The notes: a model not told the origin generated them from the sequence alone. Shown: positions 1 through 6,527, counted from the stretch's first letter. The stretch is DNA of 7,417 bases from CAZAGT01 sp964484515 (GCA_964484515.1 CAZAGT010000260.1:1-7417); one strand, 5' to 3'. Translations and numbers: made by a program.

Positions 1-469
1 CTTCAGGCTCGACACCAAGGGCCTGTAAGATCCTCAGAAGGGGCTCGGGAGAGGGCTTTGGTTTTTCGACCTCGTCGGCGAACAGGGTCTTTTTGAAGAG
101 TCCGGCTAGGGCCTTGGGAAAGGAACGTTCGAAGTATTCGCGGGTGGTGTTGGAGATGACGCCGAGGGGATAGGTTTCAGCCAGACTCGTAACGACCTCT
201 TCAACATCTGGATAGAGGAGCTCGCGCTGCTCAGCCAGACGAAAGTAGTACTCCTTCTTGCACTGCGAAATATCAGCCCAGGTCTCGTCCGTTATGTCAC
301 CGAAGTAGAAGACCCTCTTCTCGTTGGGCGTGCACGAGACGTACTGCCGCACTGTCGCTTCGGAAAGTGAAAAACCCAAGTCCGCGGCGGCTCTCAAATA
401 GGCCACCTCGTGAAGCTCGAGGTCATTGACCAGCAACCCGTTGAAGTCGAAGACCACGGACTTGAGCAT
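1..469 (-). CDS. HAD-superfamily hydrolase (subfamily IA-like), C-terminus cut by window edge
   Basis: An open frame from ATG at 469 runs without a stop to the left edge, giving 156 residues of the N-terminal part. It reads as a haloacid-dehalogenase-fold hydrolase, a family that is mostly cytosolic phosphatases of small phosphorylated metabolites. Motif I is VVFDFNG (residues 5-11) with nucleophile Asp8. A helical cap of about 75 residues follows, then motif II GVISNTT (Ser106) and motif III EKPKP (Lys136). Motif IV, the acidic Mg-binding pair, would lie beyond the window. The oddity is Asn10: phosphatases of this fold normally have DxD, the second Asp being the general acid/base. The start lies 5 bp after the stop of the DapA-like gene, so the two are probably co-translated. 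An ATG at 473 is in another frame and lacks the motifs. The family is secure; the substrate is unknown, and loss of phosphatase activity is possible. Confidence 0.85.
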   Translation of the reverse strand, partial: MLKSVVFDFNGLLVNDLELHEVAYLRAAADLGFSLSEATVRQYVSCTPNEKRVFYFGDITDETWADISQCKKEYYFRLAEQRELLYPDVEEVVTSLAETYPLGVISNTTREYFERSFPKALAGLFKKTLFADEVEKPKPSPEPLLRILQALGVEPE

Positions 470-474
470 CCATG

Positions 475-1362
475 TTACCCCACGAAGCCGGCCTTCTTGG
501 CGGCGTCCTGGATGACTTTCTTACCCTTATCATCCATGCGGAGTAGCGGCCGTCGCGGGTCACCGCCGTGCAGGCCCGCCAATTCCATGCAGTACTTGAC
601 GCCCGCCACGCCAAACTTTCCGGAGACTGAAGCGTTCAGCATGAAAAGCTTGTGATGAAGCTCCTTGGCCCCTTCCAGGTCCCCCTTCTGGTACTTCTCA
701 TAAAGGTCGCAGCAGGGCTGCGGAAAGGCATTGGCGAGTGAGACCACGCCGCCCGTGATACCCAGCACCAATCCGATCAACAGGGTGTTCACGGTTCCGG
801 ACAGCACGTCAAAGTCTTCGTCACAGGTTTCGAGGTATCTCGCAAGGCCGGCTGGAGAGGAATCCTTCATCCCTCCAATGTTGGGATGTTTCGATATCCT
901 CTCGATGACGTTGGGGGAAAGGGTCACGCCGGTAAAACCAGGGGCGTTATAGGCGAAAACGGGGATCGTCAGGGCCTCGGCCACTTCGGTGTAGTAGCCG
1001 ATGATGGCGTCGTCCGTCATCATCTTCTTGAAATAGGAGGGGCTTACGAGTGAAACCAGGTCAGCGCCGAGCTCGGCGGCCTTTTTTGAGGCTGCAATCG
1101 TCTCCCGGGTGGACTCATAGGCCGTTCCGGCCATAATGAATTGGTGGTCGCCCTTCTCCTCCAAGGCCACCTCGAGGAGACTGAGCTTTTCCTGCTCCGT
1201 GAGGCTCTTGTTCTCACCGTTACTGCCGAGGACGAATAGACCCGAGAGCGCGGACTTGCTGTATTTGCGGATGTTCTCCCGGAATTGGTCCAAGGCGACC
1301 TCTTCATCTTTCGTGAAGGGCGTTGTCACAGGTGCTATAATGCCGCTAACTTTATGGGCCAT
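475..1362 (-). CDS. DapA/NAL-superfamily Schiff-base aldolase or lyase, not a canonical DHDPS
   Basis: This is a class I aldolase of the dihydrodipicolinate synthase/N-acetylneuraminate lyase superfamily, a cytosolic TIM barrel that binds a 2-oxo acid (often pyruvate) as a Schiff base. Counting from the preferred start, it has 295 residues, the usual length. Visible signatures are GSNGE (46-50), the catalytic Tyr138 in YNAP, and the Schiff-base Lys166 in GMKDSS. The loop after Tyr reads PGFTG, so Phe143 stands where DHDPS has the Arg that binds the aspartate-semialdehyde carboxylate. GSNGE instead of GTTGE resembles 4-hydroxy-2-oxoglutarate aldolase-type members. The start is set at 1362: the longer frame opens at ATG 1374, but its first bases (1368-1372, GGAGG) form an ideal ribosome binding site for ATG 1362. 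It is followed after 5 bp by the HAD gene and preceded by a long gap, so it probably has its own promoter. The family is near certain; the substrate is open (2-oxo-sugar acid, 4-hydroxy-2-oxoglutarate or similar). Confidence 0.92.
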   Translation of the reverse strand: MAHKVSGIIAPVTTPFTKDEEVALDQFRENIRKYSKSALSGLFVLGSNGENKSLTEQEKLSLLEVALEEKGDHQFIMAGTAYESTRETIAASKKAAELGADLVSLVSPSYFKKMMTDDAIIGYYTEVAEALTIPVFAYNAPGFTGVTLSPNVIERISKHPNIGGMKDSSPAGLARYLETCDEDFDVLSGTVNTLLIGLVLGITGGVVSLANAFPQPCCDLYEKYQKGDLEGAKELHHKLFMLNASVSGKFGVAGVKYCMELAGLHGGDPRRPLLRMDDKGKKVIQDAAKKAGFVG

Positions 1363-1367
1363 TTCTT

Positions 1368-1372
1368 CCTCC
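1368..1372 (-). promoter_or_regulatory. Shine-Dalgarno that decides the DapA-like gene start
   Basis: On the minus strand GGAGG lies 5 nt before ATG 1362. It overlaps the upstream in-frame ATG at 1374, which has no comparable site of its own. This argues for starting the protein at MAHKVSG rather than four residues earlier. Confidence 0.75.
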
Positions 1373-1382
1373 ATGAACGCAT

Positions 1383-1411
1383 ATTATGAAAGGGAATGTA
1401 CTTCAGTTGAA
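1383..1411 (-). promoter_or_regulatory. Possible sigma70 promoter of the DapA-like/HAD unit
   Basis: On the minus strand CATAAT (complement of 1383-1388, five of six consensus bases) lies 17 bp after TTCAAC (complement of 1406-1411, three of six). A start near 1376 would give a leader of about 14 nt before ATG 1362, just enough for the GGAGG site. The -35 is weak, so read-through from the transketolase operon is an alternative source of transcript. Confidence 0.3.
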
Positions 1412-1445
1412 CTCTACTAGCGAAGCTGTCGAAAAACCTTTTTCT

Positions 1446-1574
1446 CTGAGGCTGATGGAAAATGCCCAGATGCAAGGCCTCCTAAATCCCGAGGAATGAG
1501 GTGTACATAGAAGTACGCCGCAGTGACGAGGGATGACGGTAACGCCGCAGATGGGTATTTTCCGACAGCCTCAG
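1446..1574. repeat. ~129-nt imperfect palindromic element (REP/MITE-like or structured repeat)
   Basis: Terminal arms 1446-1473 and 1547-1574 are inverted repeats of each other at 23 of 28 positions. The outer 9 bp are perfect (CTGAGGCTG against CAGCCTCAG). Further in, ATCCC (1486-1490) can pair with GGGAT (1530-1534), and the apex is a 7-bp stem (1500-1506 with 1513-1519, one G-U pair) closing a 6-nt loop. A second end-like fragment, GCTGTCGAAAAA, lies just outside at 1425-1436 and matches the complement of the right arm, as if an end had been duplicated or the element had inserted beside a remnant. No coding frame or downstream T-run is present, so it is neither a gene nor a classical terminator. 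It resembles dispersed intergenic repeats I recall from deltaproteobacterial genomes; that match is from memory and unverified. Confidence 0.7.
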
Positions 1575-1727
1575 TATCTATTCATAAATGAAAACACCCA
1601 CCAGATCGTGTCCAATTCAGAAATGTGTCATTTTTCTTCTGAGCAGGGCCGCACAAGGGTTTTCATCGAGGCGTAAGAATTCTCCGCTTTGAGGCAAAAA
1701 CAAAAAGAGTTTTCATCTTATCTTTCC

Positions 1728-1755
1728 TTATGCCTCATGCCTTGCGCCTTAAGCC
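1728..1755. repeat. Four-unit degenerate heptamer tandem repeat
   Basis: Four consecutive 7-bp units read TTATGCC, TCATGCC, TTGCGCC and TTAAGCC. All end in GCC and begin with T, with variation only in the middle. The array lies about 75 bp past the transketolase stop. It may be a decayed simple repeat or an intergenic spacer repeat; no function is evident. Confidence 0.55.
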
Positions 1756-1828
1756 TTTCATATACGTCGCAGGTGAAAACCCACGAAGTACGCCGCTCAG
1801 GGGGAAAAGGGCTATTTCCGGACGGACC

Positions 1829-3862
1829 CTAACTCTTGGCAAGCAACTCCTGGGCGACTTCCACCACGTGATTCACGGTGAACCCGAACTTCTCGAACAA
1901 CACATCGGCCGGTGCCGAGGCCCCGAAGTGATCTATCCCGATGACTCGGCCTTCTGTTCCCGTATAGCGCTCCCACCCCAGCGGGGATCCGGCCTCGACG
2001 GCCAACCGCGCTTTCACTCCTGGGGGCAACACCTCTTCACGATACTCGGGCGGCTGTTTCTCAAAGAGCTCCCAGCTGGGCATGCTGACGACACGCGCCT
2101 TTACACCTTCCCCCGTGAGGCGATCGTAGGCCGAGAAGAGGAGCGGAACCTCCGATCCCGTTCCCAGGAGAATCAGGGCGGGTGTACCGCCCTGATTGGA
2201 ATCGATCAGGACGTAGGCACCGCGTTCGAGCAGGCTTGCGGAGGCACAACGGTTGCGGTCAAGGACAGGCAGCTTCTGGCGCGTTAGGATCAGTGCCACC
2301 GGTCCTCCCTCATGCTTCAGGGCGACTCTCCAGCTCTCCACCGTCTCTTGGGCATCCGCCGGACGGATCAACGTGAGGTTGGGGATCGCCCTCAGGCTGG
2401 CTATATGCTCGATGGGTTGATGCGTCGGGCCGTCCTCCCCCAAACCGATGGAGTCGTGTGTAAAGACGTAGATCACATGCAAGCCCATCAAGGCCCCCAG
2501 ACGGATCGCAGGCCGCATGTAGTCCGAAAAAACCAGAAAGGTCCCGCCGTAGGGGATCAGCGCGCCGCTCAGGGCCATGCCGTTTAAGATCGCGCCCATG
2601 GCGTGCTCGCGCACGCCGAAATGGAAATTCCGCTCGCCACTGCGTTTGAACTCACCAAAGTCCTTGAGATAGGTATTGTTCGAGGGGGCTAGATCCGCCG
2701 AACCTCCGAGGAGCCCGGGGAGATGGGGCGCCACGGCCTGAAGGGTCTTGCCGGAGGCCGACCGGGTGGCGACGCTTCCGTCTTCGGGCGTGAAACGGGG
2801 CAACGCGGACTCCCACGTGGTCGGGTCTCTGCCGTACATCTCATCCCACTGCGCCACGAGATCCGGGTAGGCGGCTTTGTATTTGTCCCACAGAGTCTGC
2901 CAGGCCGATTCCGACTCTTGCCCGCGTTTTTCCGCCTCGCGGAAGTGCGCCAGCACGTCCTCAGGGACCAGAAACGCCGGCGACTCGGGCCAGCCAAGGT
3001 TCCTCTTGGTCAGTGCGATTTCTTCCTCACCCAGGGGTGCGCCGTGGGCATCCGCCGTGTCCTGCTTGTTGGGGCTGCCGTAGGCGATGTGTGTCCTAGC
3101 GATAATCAGGGACGGCCGCGAAACCTCGGCGCGGGCCCGATCAACGGCCGCCTCGATTCCGGGTAGATCATAACCATTCACATGTTGAACATCCCAGTTG
3201 TAGGCCTCGAAACGGCGGCCGACATCTTCGCTGATGGTGAGGTCGGTCGAACCCTCGATCGAGATCCGGTTGTCCAAGTAGATATAGACAAGCTTGCCAA
3301 GCCCCAGATGTCCGGCCAGCGAAGCGGCCTCGGAGGAAATACCCTCCATGATGTCGCCGTCGCTGACCAACGCATAGACGTTGTAGTCCACCACAGGGAA
3401 TTCGGGCTTGTTGAAACGTTGGGCCATGAACCGCTCGGCGATGGCCATGCCGACACCGGTGGCAAAACCCTGTCCCAAAGGTCCGGTGGTCGTCTCCACA
3501 CCCGGCGCACATCCGTACTCGGGATGCCCGGGGGTCTGACTCTCCCACTGCCGGAAGGCCTTGATCTCGTCAAGCGACAGGCCGTAACCCGTCAGATAGA
3601 GCATTGCGTATAACAGCATGGAGCCGTGCCCGGCTGAGAGGACGAAACGATCCCGGTTCGCCCATCGGGGGTTCCCAGGGTTGTACCTCATCACCCTCGT
3701 CCAGAGGACGTAGGCCAGGTCCGAGGCCTCCATGGGCATCCCCGGATGGCCGGAATTGGCCTTTTGAACCGCGTCCACCGCCAGAAAACGAATCGTGTTG
3801 ATACACTTGTCTTCAAAGGTCCCTGAAAACTCATTCATTTCTCTTGCATCCGCCTTTGTCAT
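1829..3862 (-). CDS. tkt: Transketolase
   Basis: Thiamine-diphosphate-dependent transketolase moves a two-carbon ketol unit between sugar phosphates in the cytosolic non-oxidative pentose-phosphate pathway. At 677 residues it has the full length of the single-chain enzyme. The order is the N-terminal TPP-binding domain, pyrimidine-binding domain and C-terminal domain. Visible landmarks are NSGHPG (His39), AGHGS (His79), TPGHPE (His113), GPLGQG (127-132), the cofactor/metal motif SDGDIMEG with DNRIS (about 167-201), the HGAPLG loop, VREHAM with the catalytic Glu, DGPTHQP and a terminal IDHFGASA segment. Every expected catalytic motif is present, so it should be active. The motif begins SDG rather than GDG, and DNRIS replaces the usual DNNIS/DNGIS; both are mild. 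The ATG at 3862 is supported by GGGGAG 7 nt upstream. It lies 46 bp after the dehydrogenase stop and is the last gene of the transaldolase operon. Confidence 0.97.
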   Translation of the reverse strand: MTKADAREMNEFSGTFEDKCINTIRFLAVDAVQKANSGHPGMPMEASDLAYVLWTRVMRYNPGNPRWANRDRFVLSAGHGSMLLYAMLYLTGYGLSLDEIKAFRQWESQTPGHPEYGCAPGVETTTGPLGQGFATGVGMAIAERFMAQRFNKPEFPVVDYNVYALVSDGDIMEGISSEAASLAGHLGLGKLVYIYLDNRISIEGSTDLTISEDVGRRFEAYNWDVQHVNGYDLPGIEAAVDRARAEVSRPSLIIARTHIAYGSPNKQDTADAHGAPLGEEEIALTKRNLGWPESPAFLVPEDVLAHFREAEKRGQESESAWQTLWDKYKAAYPDLVAQWDEMYGRDPTTWESALPRFTPEDGSVATRSASGKTLQAVAPHLPGLLGGSADLAPSNNTYLKDFGEFKRSGERNFHFGVREHAMGAILNGMALSGALIPYGGTFLVFSDYMRPAIRLGALMGLHVIYVFTHDSIGLGEDGPTHQPIEHIASLRAIPNLTLIRPADAQETVESWRVALKHEGGPVALILTRQKLPVLDRNRCASASLLERGAYVLIDSNQGGTPALILLGTGSEVPLLFSAYDRLTGEGVKARVVSMPSWELFEKQPPEYREEVLPPGVKARLAVEAGSPLGWERYTGTEGRVIGIDHFGASAPADVLFEKFGFTVNHVVEVAQELLAKS

Positions 3863-3908
3863 CGCAAACTCCCCACTAATTTATCGGACTCCGTTAGATC
3901 GTTATCGA

Positions 3909-4925
3909 CTACCAGCTCTCATCCCTCCGTTTCAGGTGCGCCCATCTCTCTGACGTGAGAACCTCAGGGTTCGCCACGTTGTGGGGCACCACGCCGCCGA
4001 ACAGATCGATGACGCACTGGGCGGCCTCAGTAGCCATCCTGACGACACACTGCTTGGTCAAGGCGGCCGAGTGCGGCGTGAGAATGACGTTTTCGAGATT
4101 TTCGAACGGGTTGCCGGCCGGCAGAGGTTCTTCGCTGAATACGTCGAGGCCGGCACCGGCGATCTTGTTTGCGCTCAGGGCCTCTATCAATGCTTCCTCA
4201 TGGATGACGCCCCCACGGGAGGTGTTGATAAGAATGGCATCCGGCTTCATCCAGGCCAGCTCGCGCGCGGCCACCTTGTTGCGGGTTTCCTCCGTCAGGG
4301 GGACGTGAATCGACACCACGTCGGAATTCGAAAACAACGGCTCGAGCTCAACAAATCGCACCCAATCGGAGAACCCGTCCCTCGTTCGCTTGTCCACGTA
4401 GGGATCAAAGGCAAGGATCTTCATGTGAAGCATACGGTGACAGACCCGCCCCAGCTCCCTGCCAATGGCCCCAAAACCCAGAAGACCCAGGGTCTTACCA
4501 CTCAGATCCTGGGGCAGGTTCTTGCGCCGGATCGCAAAATTTCCCGCACGCACGGCCTTGTCCATAAGGAAAAGGCATTTGGACAGGGCCAGGATAAGAG
4601 ACAGCGCATGCTCGACGACACTGACCGTGTTGACGCCCAGATTCGAGGTTACGATGACCTCCTTTTCAGAGGCCGCCGCTACATCGACGTTGTCAAAGCC
4701 GGCGCCGGTACGTGAGATGATCGCAAGGTCATTCGCGTGAGAAACAAGAACTTTAGTAATACGGATCCCGGTCCTGAGAATGATGCCATGAATCCCCTTG
4801 AGAAGTGGGATAACCGTTTCAGGCTTAGGATCAGGGGACTGCACCACATCACAGTCCGCCTTCCTAAGCATTTCAACGGCCTCGGGCTGGATGGGCTCCG
4901 GCAACAAGACACGCTTTGACGACAC
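3909..4925 (-). CDS. NAD-dependent D-2-hydroxyacid dehydrogenase (SerA/hydroxypyruvate reductase family)
   Basis: This cytosolic dehydrogenase interconverts a D-2-hydroxyacid and its 2-oxo acid with NAD(H). It has 338 residues. The flanking catalytic domain is split around a central Rossmann domain with GFGAIG (150-155); Asp174 at the end of the second strand favours NAD over NADP. The catalytic triad is visible: Arg237 in NTSRGG, Glu266 in DVFSEEP and His285 in TPHSA. There is no C-terminal ACT regulatory domain, unlike long PGDH forms, so phosphoglycerate dehydrogenase, hydroxypyruvate/glyoxylate reductase and other hydroxyacid oxidations all stay possible. The start codon is GTG; AAGGGGG lies 7 nt upstream, and no better ATG fits the family N-terminus (KRVLLPEP). 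It sits between transaldolase (62-bp gap containing a hairpin) and transketolase (46-bp gap), so it probably acts on an intermediate or product of that carbon flow. The family is certain; the substrate is not. Confidence 0.93.
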   Translation of the reverse strand: MSSKRVLLPEPIQPEAVEMLRKADCDVVQSPDPKPETVIPLLKGIHGIILRTGIRITKVLVSHANDLAIISRTGAGFDNVDVAAASEKEVIVTSNLGVNTVSVVEHALSLILALSKCLFLMDKAVRAGNFAIRRKNLPQDLSGKTLGLLGFGAIGRELGRVCHRMLHMKILAFDPYVDKRTRDGFSDWVRFVELEPLFSNSDVVSIHVPLTEETRNKVAARELAWMKPDAILINTSRGGVIHEEALIEALSANKIAGAGLDVFSEEPLPAGNPFENLENVILTPHSAALTKQCVVRMATEAAQCVIDLFGGVVPHNVANPEVLTSERWAHLKRRDESW

Positions 4926-4946
4926 GGGCTTGCCCCCTTTTCTGTT

Positions 4947-4968
4947 GGTTACAGATGGAGATGTAACC
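4947..4968 (-). promoter_or_regulatory. Intercistronic stem-loop between transaldolase and dehydrogenase
   Basis: GGTTACA (4947-4953) and TGTAACC (4962-4968) form a perfect 7-bp stem with an 8-nt loop in the 62-bp spacer, just upstream of the ribosome binding site of the dehydrogenase. On the minus strand the hairpin is followed by AACAGAAAAGG, not a T-run, so it is not an intrinsic terminator. It could stabilise or process the transcript or tune translation of the downstream gene. Confidence 0.5.
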
Positions 4969-4987
4969 GCCCAAATAATCGCGGTCG

Positions 4988-6175
4988 CTACTTCTTGAGA
5001 CGGTCGGCCACAAAGTTGACCATCCCCTGGGTTGCCTCACTGAACTGCTTCGCCGTCGCCTGCAGTGCGGGATGGCTGTTGAATTCCTCCGCCATGTAGC
5101 CGTCCTCGGTGTAACCGCGCTCGAAGTAAGGGATCTTCATCAGCTTGTCCATGACGTCTTGGGGTGCCGGATCATCAATCTGGTTGGAGAACGTCAGGTG
5201 GTTGCCTTCAAAAAGGAGCTCCTCAATGTAGGGCGGCGGGCACGTGTACACGATGTCGGCACCGGCGACCTTCTCAATGTGCCAGGAACGCAATTGACCG
5301 TCCACCGTGGGGCTCATCCGCATCGAACAAAGTAGCATCTTGCCCGGGTACTCCTTATTCTCGTCCACCAGGCGACAGGCCTTCTTGAAGATGGCGATCT
5401 CCGCCCAGCGTACATCGGCCTCACTCAACGAGATGTCCCTTTCCTCCGCTTCTTTCTTCAGGTCGCCGAGGGTCCCGTAACGCGCGCTCATGGCCGTGAT
5501 CACCGACCGCCACTTCGTCAAGTTCACACCGTTGGCCTTGGCCTCCTTCAATCCGTCGGTGACGGCATTCATACAGGCCACGAATTGCGGGATGATAAAG
5601 GAGAGGGTATTGTTGGTGGAAATACCCTTGGCCGTCAAACGCTTGATGACCTCGTACCCCTCGGCTGTACCCGGGACCTTGATCATGACGTTCGGCGACA
5701 AGGCATGGAGCTCTTCGCCCGCCGCAACCATCTTGGCCACGTCATGGCGCATGCGCGGGTCGAGCTGGCCGGACAGGTAGCCGCAGGTGTAATTGGTTGC
5801 CTCGAAGATCGGCATGTAGTAGGCGGCTCCCCGCTCAACGATCTCCTTGTAGGTCCGCCAGAAGGTCGGCTCCGTCTCCGTGTATTTTTCCTTCGCGATC
5901 AGCTCATCGATCCATTTTGCCCAGTATTCCGGGTCGTCCTTGATCGCATTGTATGATAGGGGCGGATTGGTCGTTACGCCCCTGAAGATGTTCTCTTCCG
6001 GCTTGTTGTCCTTGCTGTAAAAGCGGTCCAGCCAAGAGGCCATCTCATCCTTGTCTTCGGCCTTTGCGATCATCTTGGCGCGCCAGTTGTCATAGATCAG
6101 GGGCGAAGAGTCCCACCAGATCTCAGCGTCTTGATTTACGTCCCACAGTCTCTCAATTACACTCTTTGATGCCAT
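4988..6175 (-). CDS. tal: Transaldolase, long (395-residue) form
   Basis: A Schiff-base transaldolase of the non-oxidative pentose-phosphate pathway, moving dihydroxyacetone units between sugar phosphates in the cytosol. At 395 residues it exceeds the E. coli-type enzyme (about 317). By motif alignment the barrel landmarks are WWDSSPL (Asp22, equivalent to TalB Asp17), GVTTNP (Asn70), SGQLDPR (135-141), MIKVPGT with Schiff-base Lys166, STNNT (Asn188, Thr190) and ITAMSAR (226-232, Arg232 as likely phosphate ligand). Two differences stand out. Gln137 replaces the catalytic Glu96 of TalB, which is also the state in fructose-6-phosphate aldolase. Thr227 and Met229 stand where TalB has Ser176 and Phe178. 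It is the first gene of the operon; AGGAGG lies 8 nt before ATG 6175, and a strong promoter lies at 6278-6306. The superfamily is certain; classical transaldolase activity is probable but not assured. Confidence 0.9.
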   Translation of the reverse strand: MASKSVIERLWDVNQDAEIWWDSSPLIYDNWRAKMIAKAEDKDEMASWLDRFYSKDNKPEENIFRGVTTNPPLSYNAIKDDPEYWAKWIDELIAKEKYTETEPTFWRTYKEIVERGAAYYMPIFEATNYTCGYLSGQLDPRMRHDVAKMVAAGEELHALSPNVMIKVPGTAEGYEVIKRLTAKGISTNNTLSFIIPQFVACMNAVTDGLKEAKANGVNLTKWRSVITAMSARYGTLGDLKKEAEERDISLSEADVRWAEIAIFKKACRLVDENKEYPGKMLLCSMRMSPTVDGQLRSWHIEKVAGADIVYTCPPPYIEELLFEGNHLTFSNQIDDPAPQDVMDKLMKIPYFERGYTEDGYMAEEFNSHPALQATAKQFSEATQGMVNFVADRLKK

Positions 6176-6199
6176 CTCAAATTCCTCCTACCTTCTTTG

Positions 6200-6220
6200 G
6201 AGTGTTTCCACAAAACACCC
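6200..6220 (-). promoter_or_regulatory. Stem-loop in the transaldolase 5' leader
   Basis: On the minus strand GGGTGTTT and AAACACTC pair over 8 bp (one G-U) around a 5-nt loop, ending shortly before the AGGAGG of the transaldolase. It lies inside the predicted ~95-nt leader and could affect mRNA stability or ribosome access. No known riboswitch class is recognised. Confidence 0.35.
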
Positions 6221-6259
6221 TCGTCGACAAGCGCATAATATTAACCGAAATCAAACTCA

Positions 6260-6271
6260 ATTTTTAAAAAT
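6260..6271. promoter_or_regulatory. 12-bp AT palindrome at the transaldolase transcription start
   Basis: ATTTTTAAAAAT is a perfect palindrome covering the predicted start point of the minus-strand promoter (about 6271) and the first dozen transcribed bases. It could be a repressor site or merely an A/T run; AT-only palindromes arise easily by chance. Confidence 0.25.
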
Positions 6272-6277
6272 CGAACT

Positions 6278-6306
6278 ACTATAAGGCTTAGGTTTTCCAA
6301 AGTCAA
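6278..6306 (-). promoter_or_regulatory. tal: Sigma70 promoter of the transaldolase-dehydrogenase-transketolase operon
   Basis: On the minus strand TTGACT (complement of 6301-6306) is separated by exactly 17 bp from TATAGT (complement of 6278-6283); each hexamer matches five of six consensus bases. Transcription would begin near 6271, giving a leader of roughly 95 nt before ATG 6175. Confidence 0.75.
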
Positions 6307-6481
6307 AGCATATAGCCTAAGTGAATTAAACACCGACACGACCCAAAAGATGCGCAAAAAGGCCTGGATTCGGAGTCGCTGACTCGGCGATGAGCATCGG
6401 CGGTCAAAGTCATCTATACTTCTATATGTTTTTCTGGATTGAGGTCAAGCAAAATCTGGAGTTGCGCCCTCCTGAACCCGC

Positions 6482-6510
6482 TTGACACCCCCATACCCTT
6501 TCCATATACT
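6482..6510 (+). promoter_or_regulatory. Strong sigma70 promoter of the HpcH/HpaI-type aldolase gene
   Basis: TTGACA (6482-6487, perfect -35) is followed by a 17-bp spacer and TATACT (6505-6510, five of six). Transcription should start near 6517, about 50 nt before ATG 6569. The -35 coincides with the TTG that opens the longest reading frame, which argues that this upstream part of the frame is not translated. Confidence 0.85.
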
Positions 6511-6527
6511 GCCTTTTTCTAAGGCAG
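6509..6527. promoter_or_regulatory. Operator-like dyad over the aldolase transcription start
   Basis: CTGCCTT-N5-AAGGCAG is a perfect 7-bp inverted repeat overlapping the last bases of the -10 element and the predicted start point. As DNA, this is a typical repressor position. As RNA only part would be transcribed, so a hairpin role is less likely. The cognate regulator is not in the window. Confidence 0.5.

Larger units (their letters stand above)
1363..1828. other. Intergenic gap between transketolase and the DapA-like gene
   Basis: About 466 bp carry no open frame with a convincing start and no family resemblance. The gap holds a large imperfect palindrome (1446-1574), a heptamer tandem (1728-1755) and the weak promoter at 1383-1411. 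No hairpin followed by a T-run was found after the transketolase stop, so no intrinsic terminator is called. The remainder is AT-richer than the flanking genes and includes A-rich runs near 1695-1708. Confidence 0.6.

Noticed and set aside
1801..1831. Possible terminator after transketolase
   Set aside because: Only a weak GGAAA/TTTCC pairing is present and no T-run follows on the minus strand.
1730..2287. 185-codon plus-strand open frame
   Set aside because: Most of it lies antisense to the transketolase C-terminal domain, where every conserved motif is on the minus strand; it has no family-like sequence or ribosome binding site.
3981..4715. 244-codon plus-strand open frame
   Set aside because: It is fully antisense to the dehydrogenase, whose Rossmann and catalytic motifs are intact. 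Long antisense frames are common at this GC content.
3909..6175. Sulfoquinovose breakdown (sulfo-transaldolase or sulfo-transketolase type) cluster
   Set aside because: The enzyme families overlap, but no sulfoquinovosidase, sulfo-sugar isomerase, sulfonate exporter or sulfolyase is in the window, so the idea has no specific support.
6285..6321. CTTAGG/CCTAAG inverted repeat around the transaldolase -35
   Set aside because: Arms are only 6 bp, 23 bp apart, with non-helical spacing; this is expected by chance in such a region.
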